A DNA stretch of 39,723 nucleotides from Streptomyces sp. GC420 (GCF_009916105.1 NZ_JAAAXQ010000022.1:1-39723), one strand, 5' to 3'. Counted from the stretch's first letter, positions 24,228 to 32,301 are shown. Made by a program: numbers and translations. The notes: generated by a model from the sequence alone, not told the origin.

Positions 24228-24573
24228 GACAACCGCCGCCCTTCGTACCCGTCCCCGTGCCCGCACCCTTGCCGACCGGTACAACGGCACCGGCCGCCAC
24301 GGTCACGGCTCGTCACCCACCCAGTCCGGAAGCGCGGCCGGTACAAGGGATTCTGTATCGGCGGCACCGCGCCGACCTGGCGTTCTCCCGGAAAACCGGG
24401 CAGCGGCGCCCACACCTCACCGCCAGGCGTGCATCACCGTACGTACGTTCCCGTGCCCGGCGGGCAGTCGGGCAGTCGGGCAGTCGGGCAGTCGGGCCGA
24501 CTGATCCGGCACAGCGCGGGCTGTATCGGTGCCGTCCCTGTCACCGGCCTCGCGGCCCGGGAACCCTGGGCGC
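24228..24573. other. Divergent control region of the WhiJ-like trio
   Basis: 346 bases between the XRE regulator and the ATPase gene. It contains a less GC-rich segment near 24340-24360 that could hold a promoter, an acgtacgt palindrome at 24439-24448, and the octamer array at 24462-24493. No further gene is credible. Confidence 0.5.
24462..24493. repeat. 8-bp tandem repeat, four copies
   Basis: Four contiguous identical gggcagtc units lie about 80 bases before the ATPase start. The unit differs by one base from the reverse complement (cggcagtc) of the array at 14829-14876. Confidence 0.9.
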
Positions 24574-25023
24574 ATGATCGCCCCTCACATCCCCGCACGC
24601 GTCGCCGTACCCACGTTCACGCAGCGCTTCTCCGCGACCAGGCGCGGAGCCCGGCTCGCCCGGCTGCTCGCCGCGCACCAGCTCACCGTCTGGGGCCACG
24701 TCCACGGAACGCCGCTCTTCAACTCGGTCACGCTCGTCGTCGCGGAGCTCGCCTCGAACGCCGTACTTCACGGCCTCGTGCCCGGCCGGGACTTCACCCT
24801 CCGCCTCACCCATGACGATGAGCGGTGCCTGATCCGGATCGAGGTCTCCGACACGCACCCCGCCCTCCCGGTACGCCTCGAAGCGACTGACGAAGAGGAC
24901 CGCGGACGCGGCCTGCTGCTCGTCGACGCGCTGGCGGCACGCTGGGGCGTGACCGACCGCAACGGCCCCGGCAAGACGGTCTGGGCCGAGTGCGCGCTCC
25001 CCCGCAGCGGCGAGTCGATGTGA
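24574..25023 (+). CDS. RsbW-like ATP-binding protein (HATPase_c_2)
   Basis: A 149-residue GHKL ATPase-fold protein of the anti-sigma-factor kinase type. The N-box is VAELASNAVLHG (about residues 58-69). The next strand and turn, RIEVSDTHPALP, correspond to the G1 region, and DRGRGLLLVDALAARWGV is the G2 region with the usual following hydrophobic helix. Such proteins lie next to XRE/DUF397 pairs across Streptomyces, and their targets are mostly unknown. ATG 24574 was preferred over an upstream ATG at 24529 because the domain starts soon after it. It is transcribed divergently from the WhiJ-like regulator. Confidence 0.88.
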   Translation: MIAPHIPARVAVPTFTQRFSATRRGARLARLLAAHQLTVWGHVHGTPLFNSVTLVVAELASNAVLHGLVPGRDFTLRLTHDDERCLIRIEVSDTHPALPVRLEATDEEDRGRGLLLVDALAARWGVTDRNGPGKTVWAECALPRSGESM

Positions 25024-25403
25024 GCCGGGGTCGGGTGCGGTGGCTGTGCGGGGTCGCCTTGAACCGGTGTTGTGCGGGGTGCGGGTACGGGGCCGCCCGT
25101 GGGCCGGGATTGTGTGCGGGCCCGTGCCGCCCCTCAAGGGCGCCCTCCGGTCGTCGCGTTCCGCGATTTCCGCTGCGCTCCAACCCTTGACCGCCGCCCC
25201 GTTCCCGCAGGAAGGCTCTTGCCGGGCGGCCCCGGGAGCGGACGGGTCCCGACCCTCGGGTGGGGTCGCTCCGGTTTCGTTCCCGGCCGCCGGGCCGGAC
25301 GGGGTGCGGGCGCGAGCCCGCAGGGCGGCTGCTGTGGTCAATTCGGCCCCGTCTCGGTGCCTGCGGAAACGGCCTGGGCGGGGCGCACCGGCCCGGCCGT
25401 TGA

Positions 25404-25495
25404 GGTTCGGGGTGAATGTGGGCTCATACTCCCCTCTGAAACAGGCATATCGGGCGCCTGGAGTGCTTTTTGAGCCCGCATTTGAAACCCGAACC
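25404..25495. ncRNA. Possible structured RNA or inverted-repeat element
   Basis: The left arm (25404-25426) and right arm (25471-25495) share outer ggttcggg/cccgaacc and inner gggctca/tgagccc pairings, separated by an unpaired 7-9 base internal loop. The terminal segment is about 44 bases and contains the AT-rich ctttttgag. No coding frame or known RNA family was recognised, and strand is undecided. Confidence 0.25.
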
Positions 25496-25739
25496 GATAC
25501 CCACCCTTCAAAACCCCCGCAGCAGGATCTCTCCACCCCGGCCGATGCTGCCGCCCGCGGCCCGCACCGAGAGGCACGGGCCGCCCGTGCCCGATTCCGT
25601 GCACCCTGCCGGGGCCGGGCGAACCGGGGCCGGGCCGACCGCTGGAGCCCCCGGGCACCGAACCGGGTGCAGGCACCGGGACGGGGCGGACGACCCGCCG
25701 GAGCCGAGGTGTCCCGGGCCATGTGCCCGCGGCCCGAGC

Positions 25740-25767
25740 CCGGACGGGGCGCGGACGGCCCGTCCGG
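25740..25767. terminator. Hairpin after cobT
   Basis: A 9-bp perfect stem (ccggacggg / cccgtccgg) with a 10-base loop ends eight bases past the cobT stop on the minus strand. Confidence 0.5.
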
Positions 25768-25774
25768 CCGGGGG

Positions 25775-26875
25775 CTACGACGCGGATGACTCCAGGTCCT
25801 CGTACGCCTCGTCCGCCCGCTCCGCGGACGCCCGCTTCTCCGGCAGCTCCGCCGCCAGGGCCGCCGCGGCCTGGACCATGGGCAGGGCCAGCAGCGCGCC
25901 CGTGCCCTCACCCACCGTGACGCCGTGGTCGAGCAGTGGCTCGAGCGCGATCCGGTCCAGTGCCTTGGCCTGCGCGGGCTCCCCGCTCAGCTGCCCCGCC
26001 AGCCACCAGTCCGGCGCCCGGAAGGCCACCCGCTGCGCCACCAGGGCGCAGGCGGCCGACACCACCCCGTCGAGGATGACCGGCATCCGCCGGACCGCAC
26101 TCTGCAGCAGGAAGCCCGTGATCGCGGCCAGATCGGCGCCGCCCGTCACCGCCAGCAGTTCCAGCTGCTCGCCGAGCACCGGGCGGGCCCGCCGCAGGCT
26201 GTCCCGGATCGCCCCGCACTTGCGCATCCACGCCAGGTCGTCGATGCCGGCGCCGCCGCGCCCCGTCACCACCGAGGCGTCCGTGCCGCACAGCGCCGCG
26301 ATCAGCGTGCCGGCCGGGGTCGTGCCGCCCACGCTCACATCACCGAGCACCACCAGATCGGTGCCCGAGTCCGCCTCCTCGTCGGCGACGGCCATTCCCG
26401 CACGGAACGCCTGCTCGGCCTCCTCGACGGTCAGCGCGTCCTCGATGTCGATCCGCCCGGAACCGCGCCGCACCCGATGCCGTACGACGTCCGCGGGCAG
26501 CAGCCCGGCGTCGCAGTCCAGCGCCATGTCGACGACCCGAACCGAGGCCCCGTACCGGCCGGCCAGTACCGCGACCGGGCTCTCCCCGTCGAGGATGCCG
26601 CGCACCAGGGTGTGGGCCGTGCCGGCCTGCCTGGCCGACACGCCGAGCGCGGCGATGCCGTGGTCCCCGGCGAACAGCACCACCCGCGGGCGTTCGATCG
26701 GCCTGACCGGCACCCGGCCCTGGGCGGCCGCCAGCCACTCGCCCAGTTCGTCCAGCCGTCCCAGCGCCCCGGCCGGTACGGCGAGCCGCTCCCTGCGTTC
26801 CTCGGCATCGCGCCGCACGCCGCTGTCGGGGCGTTCGATCAGATCGGAGAAGTCGTCGAGATTCAGCGAGCTCAT
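25775..26875 (-). CDS. cobT: Nicotinate-nucleotide-dimethylbenzimidazole phosphoribosyltransferase
   Basis: Activates the lower ligand of cobalamin, making alpha-ribazole phosphate from dimethylbenzimidazole and nicotinate mononucleotide. The 366-residue protein carries VVLFAGDHGIAALGVSA (about residues 65-81), LVVLGDVSVGGTTPAGTLIA, GRGGAGIDD, and the catalytic motif VGEGTGALLALP near the C-terminus with candidate base E323. ATG 26875 precedes a conserved start (SSLNLDDFSDLIERP). It lies 131 bases downstream of the cobU fusion on the same strand, probably in one unit. The product supports MeaA and other B12 enzymes. No cobalamin riboswitch is apparent upstream of either gene. Confidence 0.94.
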   Translation of the reverse strand: MSSLNLDDFSDLIERPDSGVRRDAEERRERLAVPAGALGRLDELGEWLAAAQGRVPVRPIERPRVVLFAGDHGIAALGVSARQAGTAHTLVRGILDGESPVAVLAGRYGASVRVVDMALDCDAGLLPADVVRHRVRRGSGRIDIEDALTVEEAEQAFRAGMAVADEEADSGTDLVVLGDVSVGGTTPAGTLIAALCGTDASVVTGRGGAGIDDLAWMRKCGAIRDSLRRARPVLGEQLELLAVTGGADLAAITGFLLQSAVRRMPVILDGVVSAACALVAQRVAFRAPDWWLAGQLSGEPAQAKALDRIALEPLLDHGVTVGEGTGALLALPMVQAAAALAAELPEKRASAERADEAYEDLESSAS

Positions 26876-27006
26876 TCGCCGAACAGTACCGGGCAGTCCC
26901 GGCCGCGGTCCGTCCGGCTCGGGCCCCGGCGGACTGCCCGCGCGCCCCTGGAAGACCTCCGGGAGGACCCCCGCGGCCCGCCGCCCGCCAGGACCGCCCC
27001 GGACCC

Positions 27007-28206
27007 TCAGCCGCGCAGCGCGAGCGGCTGCCCCGCGACGACCAGCAGCACGTGTTCGCACTCCCCGGCGACCGCCGTGTTCAGCCGCCCCAGCTCGTCG
27101 CGGAACCGGCGCCCGGAAGCCGTCGCGGGCACCACCCCGGAGCCGACCTCGTTGCTCACGGCGACCACGGTCCGCCGTGTCGCCCGTATCGCGGCCACGA
27201 GCCGGGCCACCTCCCCGGCCAGCGACTTCTGTCCTCCGTCCGCCCAGGTCTCGTCGTCCCACGCGCCCACCCGGTCCATCGCGTCCGTCAGCCACAGCGA
27301 CAGGCAGTCGATGAGCAGCGGCGGCCCGTCGGCCTCCAGCAGCGGTACGAGATCGCAGGTCTCCGTGGTGCGCCAGGAGCCCGGCCGGCGCTCCCGGTGG
27401 GTCCTGACCCGGTCCGTCCACTCCGGGTCGCCGTCGCGTGTCCCGCCCGTCGCCACGTACACGACTGCGGGGAACGTCTCCAGCCGCCGCTCCGCCTCGA
27501 AGGACTTTCCCGACCTGGCGCCGCCGAGCACGAGCGTGCGGCGCGGTACGTCGGGGACGGCGTGGTACTCGCCGACGACCAGCGTGGCGCCGTCCGGCAC
27601 CGCCCGCGCGCCCGCCGCCGCGAGCCGGCGCCGCAACTCGTCGCCGGGCGGCACGTCGTGGTCGATGTGGACCCCGATGACATCCGTCGTCGGTCCCACC
27701 GCGTCCGCCGCGCGCAGCCGCGCCAGCGCGTCCGGCCGCCCCAGGACGTCCAGCACCACCATGTCGTACGCGCCCCGGCCGCCCCTCTCCCCGGCGACGG
27801 CCGCGCCCGGCGGGAGGTACAGCAGCCGCTCGCCCTCCGGCCCCGTCACCTCGTAGCCCGTGCCGGGCGAGTCGAGGGCCACCGCCCGCACCCGGTGGCC
27901 GCTCAGCAGCGACAGCCGCCGTCCGTCGGGCACCCGGCCCGCGCCGGGCAGTCCCGCCGGGATCTCCATGGGCGGTCCGTCGTGCGGATGCGACAGCAGC
28001 ACCTGCTGCACCCCCATGAGGGTGTGCCCGGCGCGGGCCGCGGCGAAGGCGGCACCCGGCGTCAGATCGAGCAGCACCACCCCGTCCACGAGCAGCGCGG
28101 TGGCCGCGCGTGCGGCGTCGCCGAGCGCGGTCGCGCACACGGCGCAGGGGCAGTCGGGGCGGGGCAGGCCGCCGGGGGCTCCGGTGCCGAGCAGAGTGAC
28201 TTCCAC
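27007..28206 (-). CDS. cobU: Beta-lactamase-fold domain fused to adenosylcobinamide kinase/guanylyltransferase (CobU)
   Basis: The C-terminal ~178 residues are CobU, which phosphorylates adenosylcobinamide and transfers GMP to it. They show the P-loop VLGGARSGKS (about residue 225), YVATGG, RTHRERRPGSW containing the His at the guanylylated position, LLIDCLSLWLTD, and NEVGSGVVP through RRFRDELGRLN. The N-terminal ~215 residues look like a metallo-beta-lactamase-type fold (EVTLLGTGAPGGLP, a CPCAVC cysteine cluster, then LLSHPHDGP). The metal motif HxHxDH is reduced to HPHDG, so hydrolase activity is doubtful. GTG 28206 has gggagg eight bases upstream. It probably heads a unit with cobT; the small gene opposite is divergent. 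The role of the N-terminal domain is unknown. Confidence 0.9.
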   Translation of the reverse strand: MEVTLLGTGAPGGLPRPDCPCAVCATALGDAARAATALLVDGVVLLDLTPGAAFAAARAGHTLMGVQQVLLSHPHDGPPMEIPAGLPGAGRVPDGRRLSLLSGHRVRAVALDSPGTGYEVTGPEGERLLYLPPGAAVAGERGGRGAYDMVVLDVLGRPDALARLRAADAVGPTTDVIGVHIDHDVPPGDELRRRLAAAGARAVPDGATLVVGEYHAVPDVPRRTLVLGGARSGKSFEAERRLETFPAVVYVATGGTRDGDPEWTDRVRTHRERRPGSWRTTETCDLVPLLEADGPPLLIDCLSLWLTDAMDRVGAWDDETWADGGQKSLAGEVARLVAAIRATRRTVVAVSNEVGSGVVPATASGRRFRDELGRLNTAVAGECEHVLLVVAGQPLALRG

Positions 28207-28289
28207 GCAATGATCCTCCCGCGTCCGTGTGGGTGGTGCGCGCCCGGATAGGCTTCCAGCAGGACATTGGCGGGACACGGGAGGCGTAC

Positions 28290-28493
28290 ATGGCGTGGAC
28301 GTGGCGGTTCGAGAAGGCCGACGGCACGGAGACGGAACCGTCGGTGCAGCCCGAGGACTTCACCACCCAGGGCGACGCCGAGTCCTGGATCGGCGAGTAC
28401 TGGAAGGATCTCCTCGAAGGCGGCGCGGACCGGGCCACGCTGCTCGAGGACGGCAAGGAGATCTACGGGCCGATGAGCCTGCACGCCGAGTAG
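28290..28493 (+). CDS. Small conserved hypothetical protein
   Basis: A 67-residue acidic protein (starting MAWTWRFEKADG, with two Trp and a YWKDLLEGGADRATLLEDG stretch). No signal peptide, membrane segment or cysteine is present. ATG 28290 has an excellent gggagg five bases upstream, which together with normal codon bias makes it a real gene. It is divergent from the cobU fusion and convergent with the protease gene. Small proteins of this form are widespread in Streptomyces, but I know of no function. Confidence 0.85.
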   Translation: MAWTWRFEKADGTETEPSVQPEDFTTQGDAESWIGEYWKDLLEGGADRATLLEDGKEIYGPMSLHAE

Positions 28494-28497
28494 GCCA

Positions 28498-28542
28498 GGC
28501 CCGGTGACCCGGCCCTGAGCGACGGGCCCGGTGACCCGGCCC
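28498..28542. repeat. Two 18-base direct repeats with 27-base period
   Basis: The same 18-mer (starting ggcccggtgaccc) occurs at 28498-28515 and 28525-28542 in the convergent gap before the protease stop. Each copy is partly self-complementary (gggcc/ggccc), so the pair may act as a terminator. Confidence 0.6.
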
Positions 28543-28627
28543 CGCGCGACGCCCGTGCCCGCCGCACCCCCAGGGGCCCGGCGGGCGCGGGCACGCCCGG
28601 GACCGGCCCGGCGCCCGCCCCGCGGCG

Positions 28628-29707
28628 TCACAGTTCGCCGAGGGTGACCTCGACGGTCCTCTCGTCGCCGTTCCTTTCGTACGTCAGCTCCACCCTCTCT
28701 CCCGGCCGGTGCGCGGCCAGCGCCTCCGAGAGGTCGTGCAGCGTCCTGATCGCGGTGTCGCCGATCGCCGTGACGACGTCCCCGGACCTCAGGCCCGCCC
28801 GCTGCGCCGCCCCGCCCTCCTGGACCTCGACGACCGCCACACCGGACGGCCGGAAGTCGTCGTCGACGACGGTGCGCGCGGTGACGCCGAGCGCGGCCCG
28901 TCCCGACTCGGTGACTTCCCCGGTCTCGATGATCTGCCCGGCGATGTTCCTGACGGTGGAGGAGGGGATGGCGAAGCCGATGCCGGCCGCCTGGCCGCCG
29001 CCGAGGCCCGGATCGGTCGCGGCGAGCGTCGGGATGCCGATGACCTCGCCATCCAGGTTGACCAGCGCGCCGCCGCTGTTGCCCGGGTTGATCGCCGCCG
29101 ACGTCTGCACCATGTTGGCGAGGGTCGTGCCCGTACCGCCGCTGTCCGCGCTCTGGGTGACGGTGCGTCCCACGGCGGAGACGATGCCCTGGGTGACGCT
29201 GCTGGACAGCCCCAGCGGATTGCCCATGGCCATGACGATCTGGCCGACCTCCACCTCGGCCGAGTCGCCGAAGGCGGCGGGCCTGAGCCCCTTGGGCACG
29301 CGGTCCAGCTTCACCACGGCGAGATCCTGCTGCGGGTAGGCGCGGACGAGCCTCGCGCCGATGGTGTCCTCGCCCACGGCCAGCGTGACCTGGAACGCCG
29401 TGCTGTCGCCGACCACATGGGCGTTGGTGACCACATGGCCCTCGCGGTCGTACACGACTCCCGAGCCGACACCCTCGCGGGCGTTGATCTGGACGACGGA
29501 CGGCAGCACGTCCTCGACGACTCTCAGATAGTCGTCCTCCAGAGCGTTGGCCGCGCCGGAGGCGGTCCGCCCGGCCCCGGCCGACCGCCCCGGACCGGTC
29601 CCGGCCCCCGAGCCGCCGTCCCCGGAGCAGCCGGCGAGAAGCGTCACGGCGGCGGTGGCGGAGACGATGAGCGGCACGAGCGGGGTACGGGCGCGACAGC
29701 GGTCCAT
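28628..29707 (-). CDS. HtrA/DegP-like serine protease lipoprotein with PDZ domain
   Basis: Cell-surface trypsin-like protease of 359 residues. The lipoprotein signal ends at VTLLAGC (Cys27), followed by a Gly/Ser/Arg linker. The chymotrypsin-fold domain has the full catalytic triad: His97 in TNAHVV, Asp128 in QQDLAVVKL and Ser211 in NPGNSGGAL. AMGNPLGL and GFAIPSSTV are also typical of HtrA. A single PDZ domain covers about residues 265-359 (ALGVTART, then GAAQRAGLRSGDVVTAIGD). The probable role is quality control of misfolded exported proteins, which fits the PspA genes nearby. It is followed by a convergent gap. The methyltransferase gene lies 95 bases upstream on the same strand. Confidence 0.93.
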   Translation of the reverse strand: MDRCRARTPLVPLIVSATAAVTLLAGCSGDGGSGAGTGPGRSAGAGRTASGAANALEDDYLRVVEDVLPSVVQINAREGVGSGVVYDREGHVVTNAHVVGDSTAFQVTLAVGEDTIGARLVRAYPQQDLAVVKLDRVPKGLRPAAFGDSAEVEVGQIVMAMGNPLGLSSSVTQGIVSAVGRTVTQSADSGGTGTTLANMVQTSAAINPGNSGGALVNLDGEVIGIPTLAATDPGLGGGQAAGIGFAIPSSTVRNIAGQIIETGEVTESGRAALGVTARTVVDDDFRPSGVAVVEVQEGGAAQRAGLRSGDVVTAIGDTAIRTLHDLSEALAAHRPGERVELTYERNGDERTVEVTLGEL

Positions 29708-29802
29708 GCCCGAAGTATCACCGTCCGCTCACGGCCGGGTCCTCCGGTGAGCGGCCGAACAGGGGGCCGCCGGGCAGCCCGGGGACCGGCCGGGAGAAGG
29801 GC

Positions 29803-30594
29803 TCAGCCCCGCACCCCGCAGAGGTGCAGCAGCGCCGCCACCCCGCGGTAGGGGTCAGTCCGCCCCGCGCGCTCCTCGGCGGCCAGCAGCCGGTCCAGTT
29901 CGTCGGCCGCGGGCAGCTCCACCTCGTTGCCGACGTTGTCCGTGAACACCCGCACCCCGTACCAGGCGTGCAGCGGCGCCCCGATCCCGCTGAGGGTGTC
30001 CGTCATCGACTCCAGCCGGTCGGCCCGCACCCGCAGCCCCAGCCGGTTGGTGTACGTGTCGCCCGCGAAGGCGTCGAGCGCGCCCTTCCAGTCACCCGCG
30101 AGGCCGGGCCGCATGGCGAGCGCGTCGCCGTTGCGCACCAGCAGCGAGAGCAGCCCGCCGGGCGCCAGCATCCTCGCCAGCCCGGCCAGCATGGCGTCCC
30201 GCTCCTCGACGTACATCAGAACGCCGTGGCACAGCACCACGTCGAAGCTGCCGGGCAGGAAGTGCACCCCGGTCTCCCGGCCGTCGCCCTCCAGCAGCCG
30301 CACCCGCTCCCGTATGCCTTCGGGTTCGCCGGACAGCGCCTCCCGCGCGGCCTTCAGCATCACCGGGTCCGGCTCCAGGCCGGTCACCCGGTGCCCGGCG
30401 CGCGCCAGCCGCAGCAGCTGGGTGCCCTGGCCGGTGCCGACGTCGAGGACACGCAGCCGCTGGCCCACGGGGAAGCGGGCGGTCATCTGCTCGTCGAGCT
30501 GGCGCGCGACCAGCTCCTGGCGGACGGTATTGCGCAATCCGCCGAGGCCACCGAGCCAGGCCTCGCAGCCCTCGTGGAAGGTATCGCCGCTCAG
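29803..30594 (-). CDS. SAM-dependent methyltransferase (class I), possible CTG start
   Basis: Class I methyltransferase of about 263 residues. Motif I is VLDVGTGQGTQLLRLA, motif II has an acidic end (VTGLEPDP), then VLCHGVLMYVEE and MLAPGGLLSLLVRN, the Methyltransf_11 pattern. The substrate is unknown. The frame is open upstream, but no ATG or GTG occurs in it; a TTG at 30537 has no ribosome binding site. A CTG at 30594 lies seven bases after ggag and overlaps the stop of the DUF3043 gene (cTGA). It adds a plausible 19-residue helical N-terminus (FHEGCEAWLGGLGGLRN). I therefore propose CTG, with TTG 30537 as the conservative choice. Translation would be coupled to the DUF3043 gene. Confidence 0.82.
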   Translation of the reverse strand: MSGDTFHEGCEAWLGGLGGLRNTVRQELVARQLDEQMTARFPVGQRLRVLDVGTGQGTQLLRLARAGHRVTGLEPDPVMLKAAREALSGEPEGIRERVRLLEGDGRETGVHFLPGSFDVVLCHGVLMYVEERDAMLAGLARMLAPGGLLSLLVRNGDALAMRPGLAGDWKGALDAFAGDTYTNRLGLRVRADRLESMTDTLSGIGAPLHAWYGVRVFTDNVGNEVELPAADELDRLLAAEERAGRTDPYRGVAALLHLCGVRG

Positions 30595-31181
30595 GGCCGC
30601 TCTCCGCGCTTGACCTGCGGCTTCGGCAGCCTGAGCCGGCGCATCTGGAGCGTGCGCATCAGGCCGTAGGCCACGGCGCCGCGCTTCGGCTCGTTCGGGA
30701 ACCGCTCACCCAGCTGCTTCCGCAGCCGGATGCCGATGCCGATCGAGTCCACGACGATCATGATGATGACGCCGAGCCACAGCAGCAGCGCGATGTTCTG
30801 CACGCTGCTGTTCTGGAGCATGCTGAGCACCAGGATCACCACGGCGAGCGGCAGGAAGAACTCCGCGATGCAGAACCGCGAGTCCACGAAGTCGCGCACG
30901 AAGCGGCGCACCGGGCCCTTGTCACGGACCGGCAGGTAGCGCTCGTCTCCACTCGCCAGGGCCTCACGCTGCCTGGCCAGGTCCGCGCGACGCGCCTCAC
31001 GGGCACGCTTCGCCGCCTCCTTGCGGTTGGCGGGCGCGGTCGCCATCGCGCGGCGCTGGCCCTGGGCCTCGCTGCGCTTCGGTGTCGGCCTGCCCTTGGG
31101 GGCCTGGGGGTCACGGGGCTGCTTGGAGAGGGCTACCGGCTCGGCCGGGGCCTTCTCTTCCTTGGAACGGCTACGGAACAC
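30591..31181 (-). CDS. DUF3043 membrane protein
   Basis: A 196-residue protein with a charged, disordered N-terminal half (SKEEKAPAEP, RKEAAKRAREARRADLARQ) and two hydrophobic helices (ICIAEFFLPLAVVILVLSML-type near residue 115 and IALLLWLGVIIMIVVDSIG near 140), then a basic tail (LPKPQVKRGERP). The arrangement matches actinobacterial DUF3043. GTG 31181 was chosen because the longer frame upstream is Gly/Pro-rich and not of this family. It is divergent from pspA across 259 bases and overlaps the methyltransferase gene. Function unknown; its persistent linkage to pspA suggests membrane homeostasis. Confidence 0.88.
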   Translation of the reverse strand: MFRSRSKEEKAPAEPVALSKQPRDPQAPKGRPTPKRSEAQGQRRAMATAPANRKEAAKRAREARRADLARQREALASGDERYLPVRDKGPVRRFVRDFVDSRFCIAEFFLPLAVVILVLSMLQNSSVQNIALLLWLGVIIMIVVDSIGIGIRLRKQLGERFPNEPKRGAVAYGLMRTLQMRRLRLPKPQVKRGERP

Positions 31182-31440
31182 AAAGCCCAAGGGTACGGGG
31201 TACGAGGCATGGACCCCACCCCCGAGGGGAACGATCCCGCAACGACCCGTGTCCACCCGGTCCCCCCGCCGGGTCCCCGGGCGTCACCTACTCCTCACGC
31301 CGGATCATCCCGACCGGAGGTCGTTCTGCAGGAGGAGCGCATCGGGGCCCGAACAGTGCGGTAATGGATGCAGGGCCCGTACTGTGGGTTGTACTGGTCG
31401 TCCGGAGCTGGAGTCCGTCAGAAGGGGGCGCGCGAAGCCC

Positions 31441-32262
31441 ATGAGCGGTGTCATGAAGCGTATGGGGATGATCTTCCGCGCGAAGGCCAACAAGGCCCTG
31501 GACCGGGCCGAGGATCCGCGGGAGACGCTCGACTACTCGTACCAGAAGCAGCTCGAACTGCTGCAGAAGGTGCGGCGGGGCGTCGCCGATGTCGCCACCT
31601 CCCGCAAGCGCCTGGAACTGCAGCTCAACCAGCTCCAGAGCCAGTCCTCGAAGCTGGAGGACCAGGGGCGCAAGGCGCTCGCGCTCGGCCGCGAGGACCT
31701 GGCCCGCGAGGCGCTCTCCCGCCGGGCCGCGCTCCAGCAGCAGGTCACCGACCTGGAGACCCAGCACTCCACCCTCCAGGGGGAGGAGGAGAAGCTGACG
31801 CTCGCCGCGCAGCGGCTGCAGGCCAAGGTGGACGCCTTCCGCACGAAGAAGGAGACCATCAAGGCCACGTACACCGCCGCGCAGGCGCAGACCCGCATCG
31901 GCGAGGCGTTCTCCGGCATCTCCGAGGAGATGGGCGACGTCGGCCTCGCGATCCAGCGGGCCGAGGACAAGACGGCGCAGCTCCAGGCCCGCGCGGGCGC
32001 CATCGACGAACTGCTGGCCTCCGGCGCCCTGGACGACCCCTCCGGGATGCACAAGGACGACATCCAGGCGGAGCTCGACCGGCTCTCCGGCGGCACGGAC
32101 GTCGAGCTGGAGATCCAGCGCATGAAGGCCGAGCTGGCCGGCGGCACCGAGGCCCCGCAGCAGGCCATCGAAGGCGGTGCGGCCGGTGCGGCCGGAGCGC
32201 AGGACCAGGGGGAGCAGGCGCGGCAGTCGCCGTCGCAGACCCCGCGGTTCGACAAGCAGTAG
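31441..32262 (+). CDS. pspA: Phage shock protein A-like (PspA/IM30)
   Basis: A 273-residue PspA/IM30/ESCRT-III-like coiled-coil protein that binds and stabilises the inner face of the cell membrane under stress. The N-terminal amphipathic helix (GVMKRMGMIFRAKANKALD) is followed by a family-typical YSYQKQLELLQKVRRGVADV and long helices with heptad patterning to about residue 195. The last ~70 residues are Gly/Ala/Gln-rich and disordered. ATG 31441 was taken in preference to the long frame upstream, which lies antisense to the DUF3043 gene. Its partner gene pspAA follows after 39 bases. The divergent DUF3043 gene shares the 259-base promoter region. Confidence 0.94.
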   Translation: MSGVMKRMGMIFRAKANKALDRAEDPRETLDYSYQKQLELLQKVRRGVADVATSRKRLELQLNQLQSQSSKLEDQGRKALALGREDLAREALSRRAALQQQVTDLETQHSTLQGEEEKLTLAAQRLQAKVDAFRTKKETIKATYTAAQAQTRIGEAFSGISEEMGDVGLAIQRAEDKTAQLQARAGAIDELLASGALDDPSGMHKDDIQAELDRLSGGTDVELEIQRMKAELAGGTEAPQQAIEGGAAGAAGAQDQGEQARQSPSQTPRFDKQ

Positions 32263-32301
32263 TCCCGCAGTCCGAGAGCCGACGAACGGTAGGAGCCCGT
32301 C

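Larger units (their letters stand above)
25024..25774. other. 751-base convergent intergenic region
   Basis: No open frame here has family resemblance, although several are long because the DNA is GC-rich. The first ~200 bases are G-rich and resemble dispersed streptomycete intergenic sequence (gccgcccctcaagggcgccc, then gcgttccgcgatttccgctg). Around 25404-25495 the GC content falls (33 of 60 G+C at 25441-25500), and a long imperfect inverted repeat and a run of five T occur there. The last part is GC-rich and ends in the cobT hairpin. Confidence 0.5.

Noticed and set aside
24360-24815. Long plus-strand frame running from the XRE antisense into the ATPase gene
   Set aside because: Its translation is a shadow of the XRE gene, then out of frame with the ATPase motifs.
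28207-28289. Cobalamin riboswitch upstream of the cobU-cobT unit
   Set aside because: The divergent gap is only 83 bases and shows no B12-box-like conserved core, which is too short for the element.
25775-28456. Single ~890-residue minus-strand protein spanning cobT and the cobU region
   Set aside because: Only the last 366 residues are CobT. The rest is the wrong frame of the cobU fusion gene, which has its own ribosome binding site and motifs.
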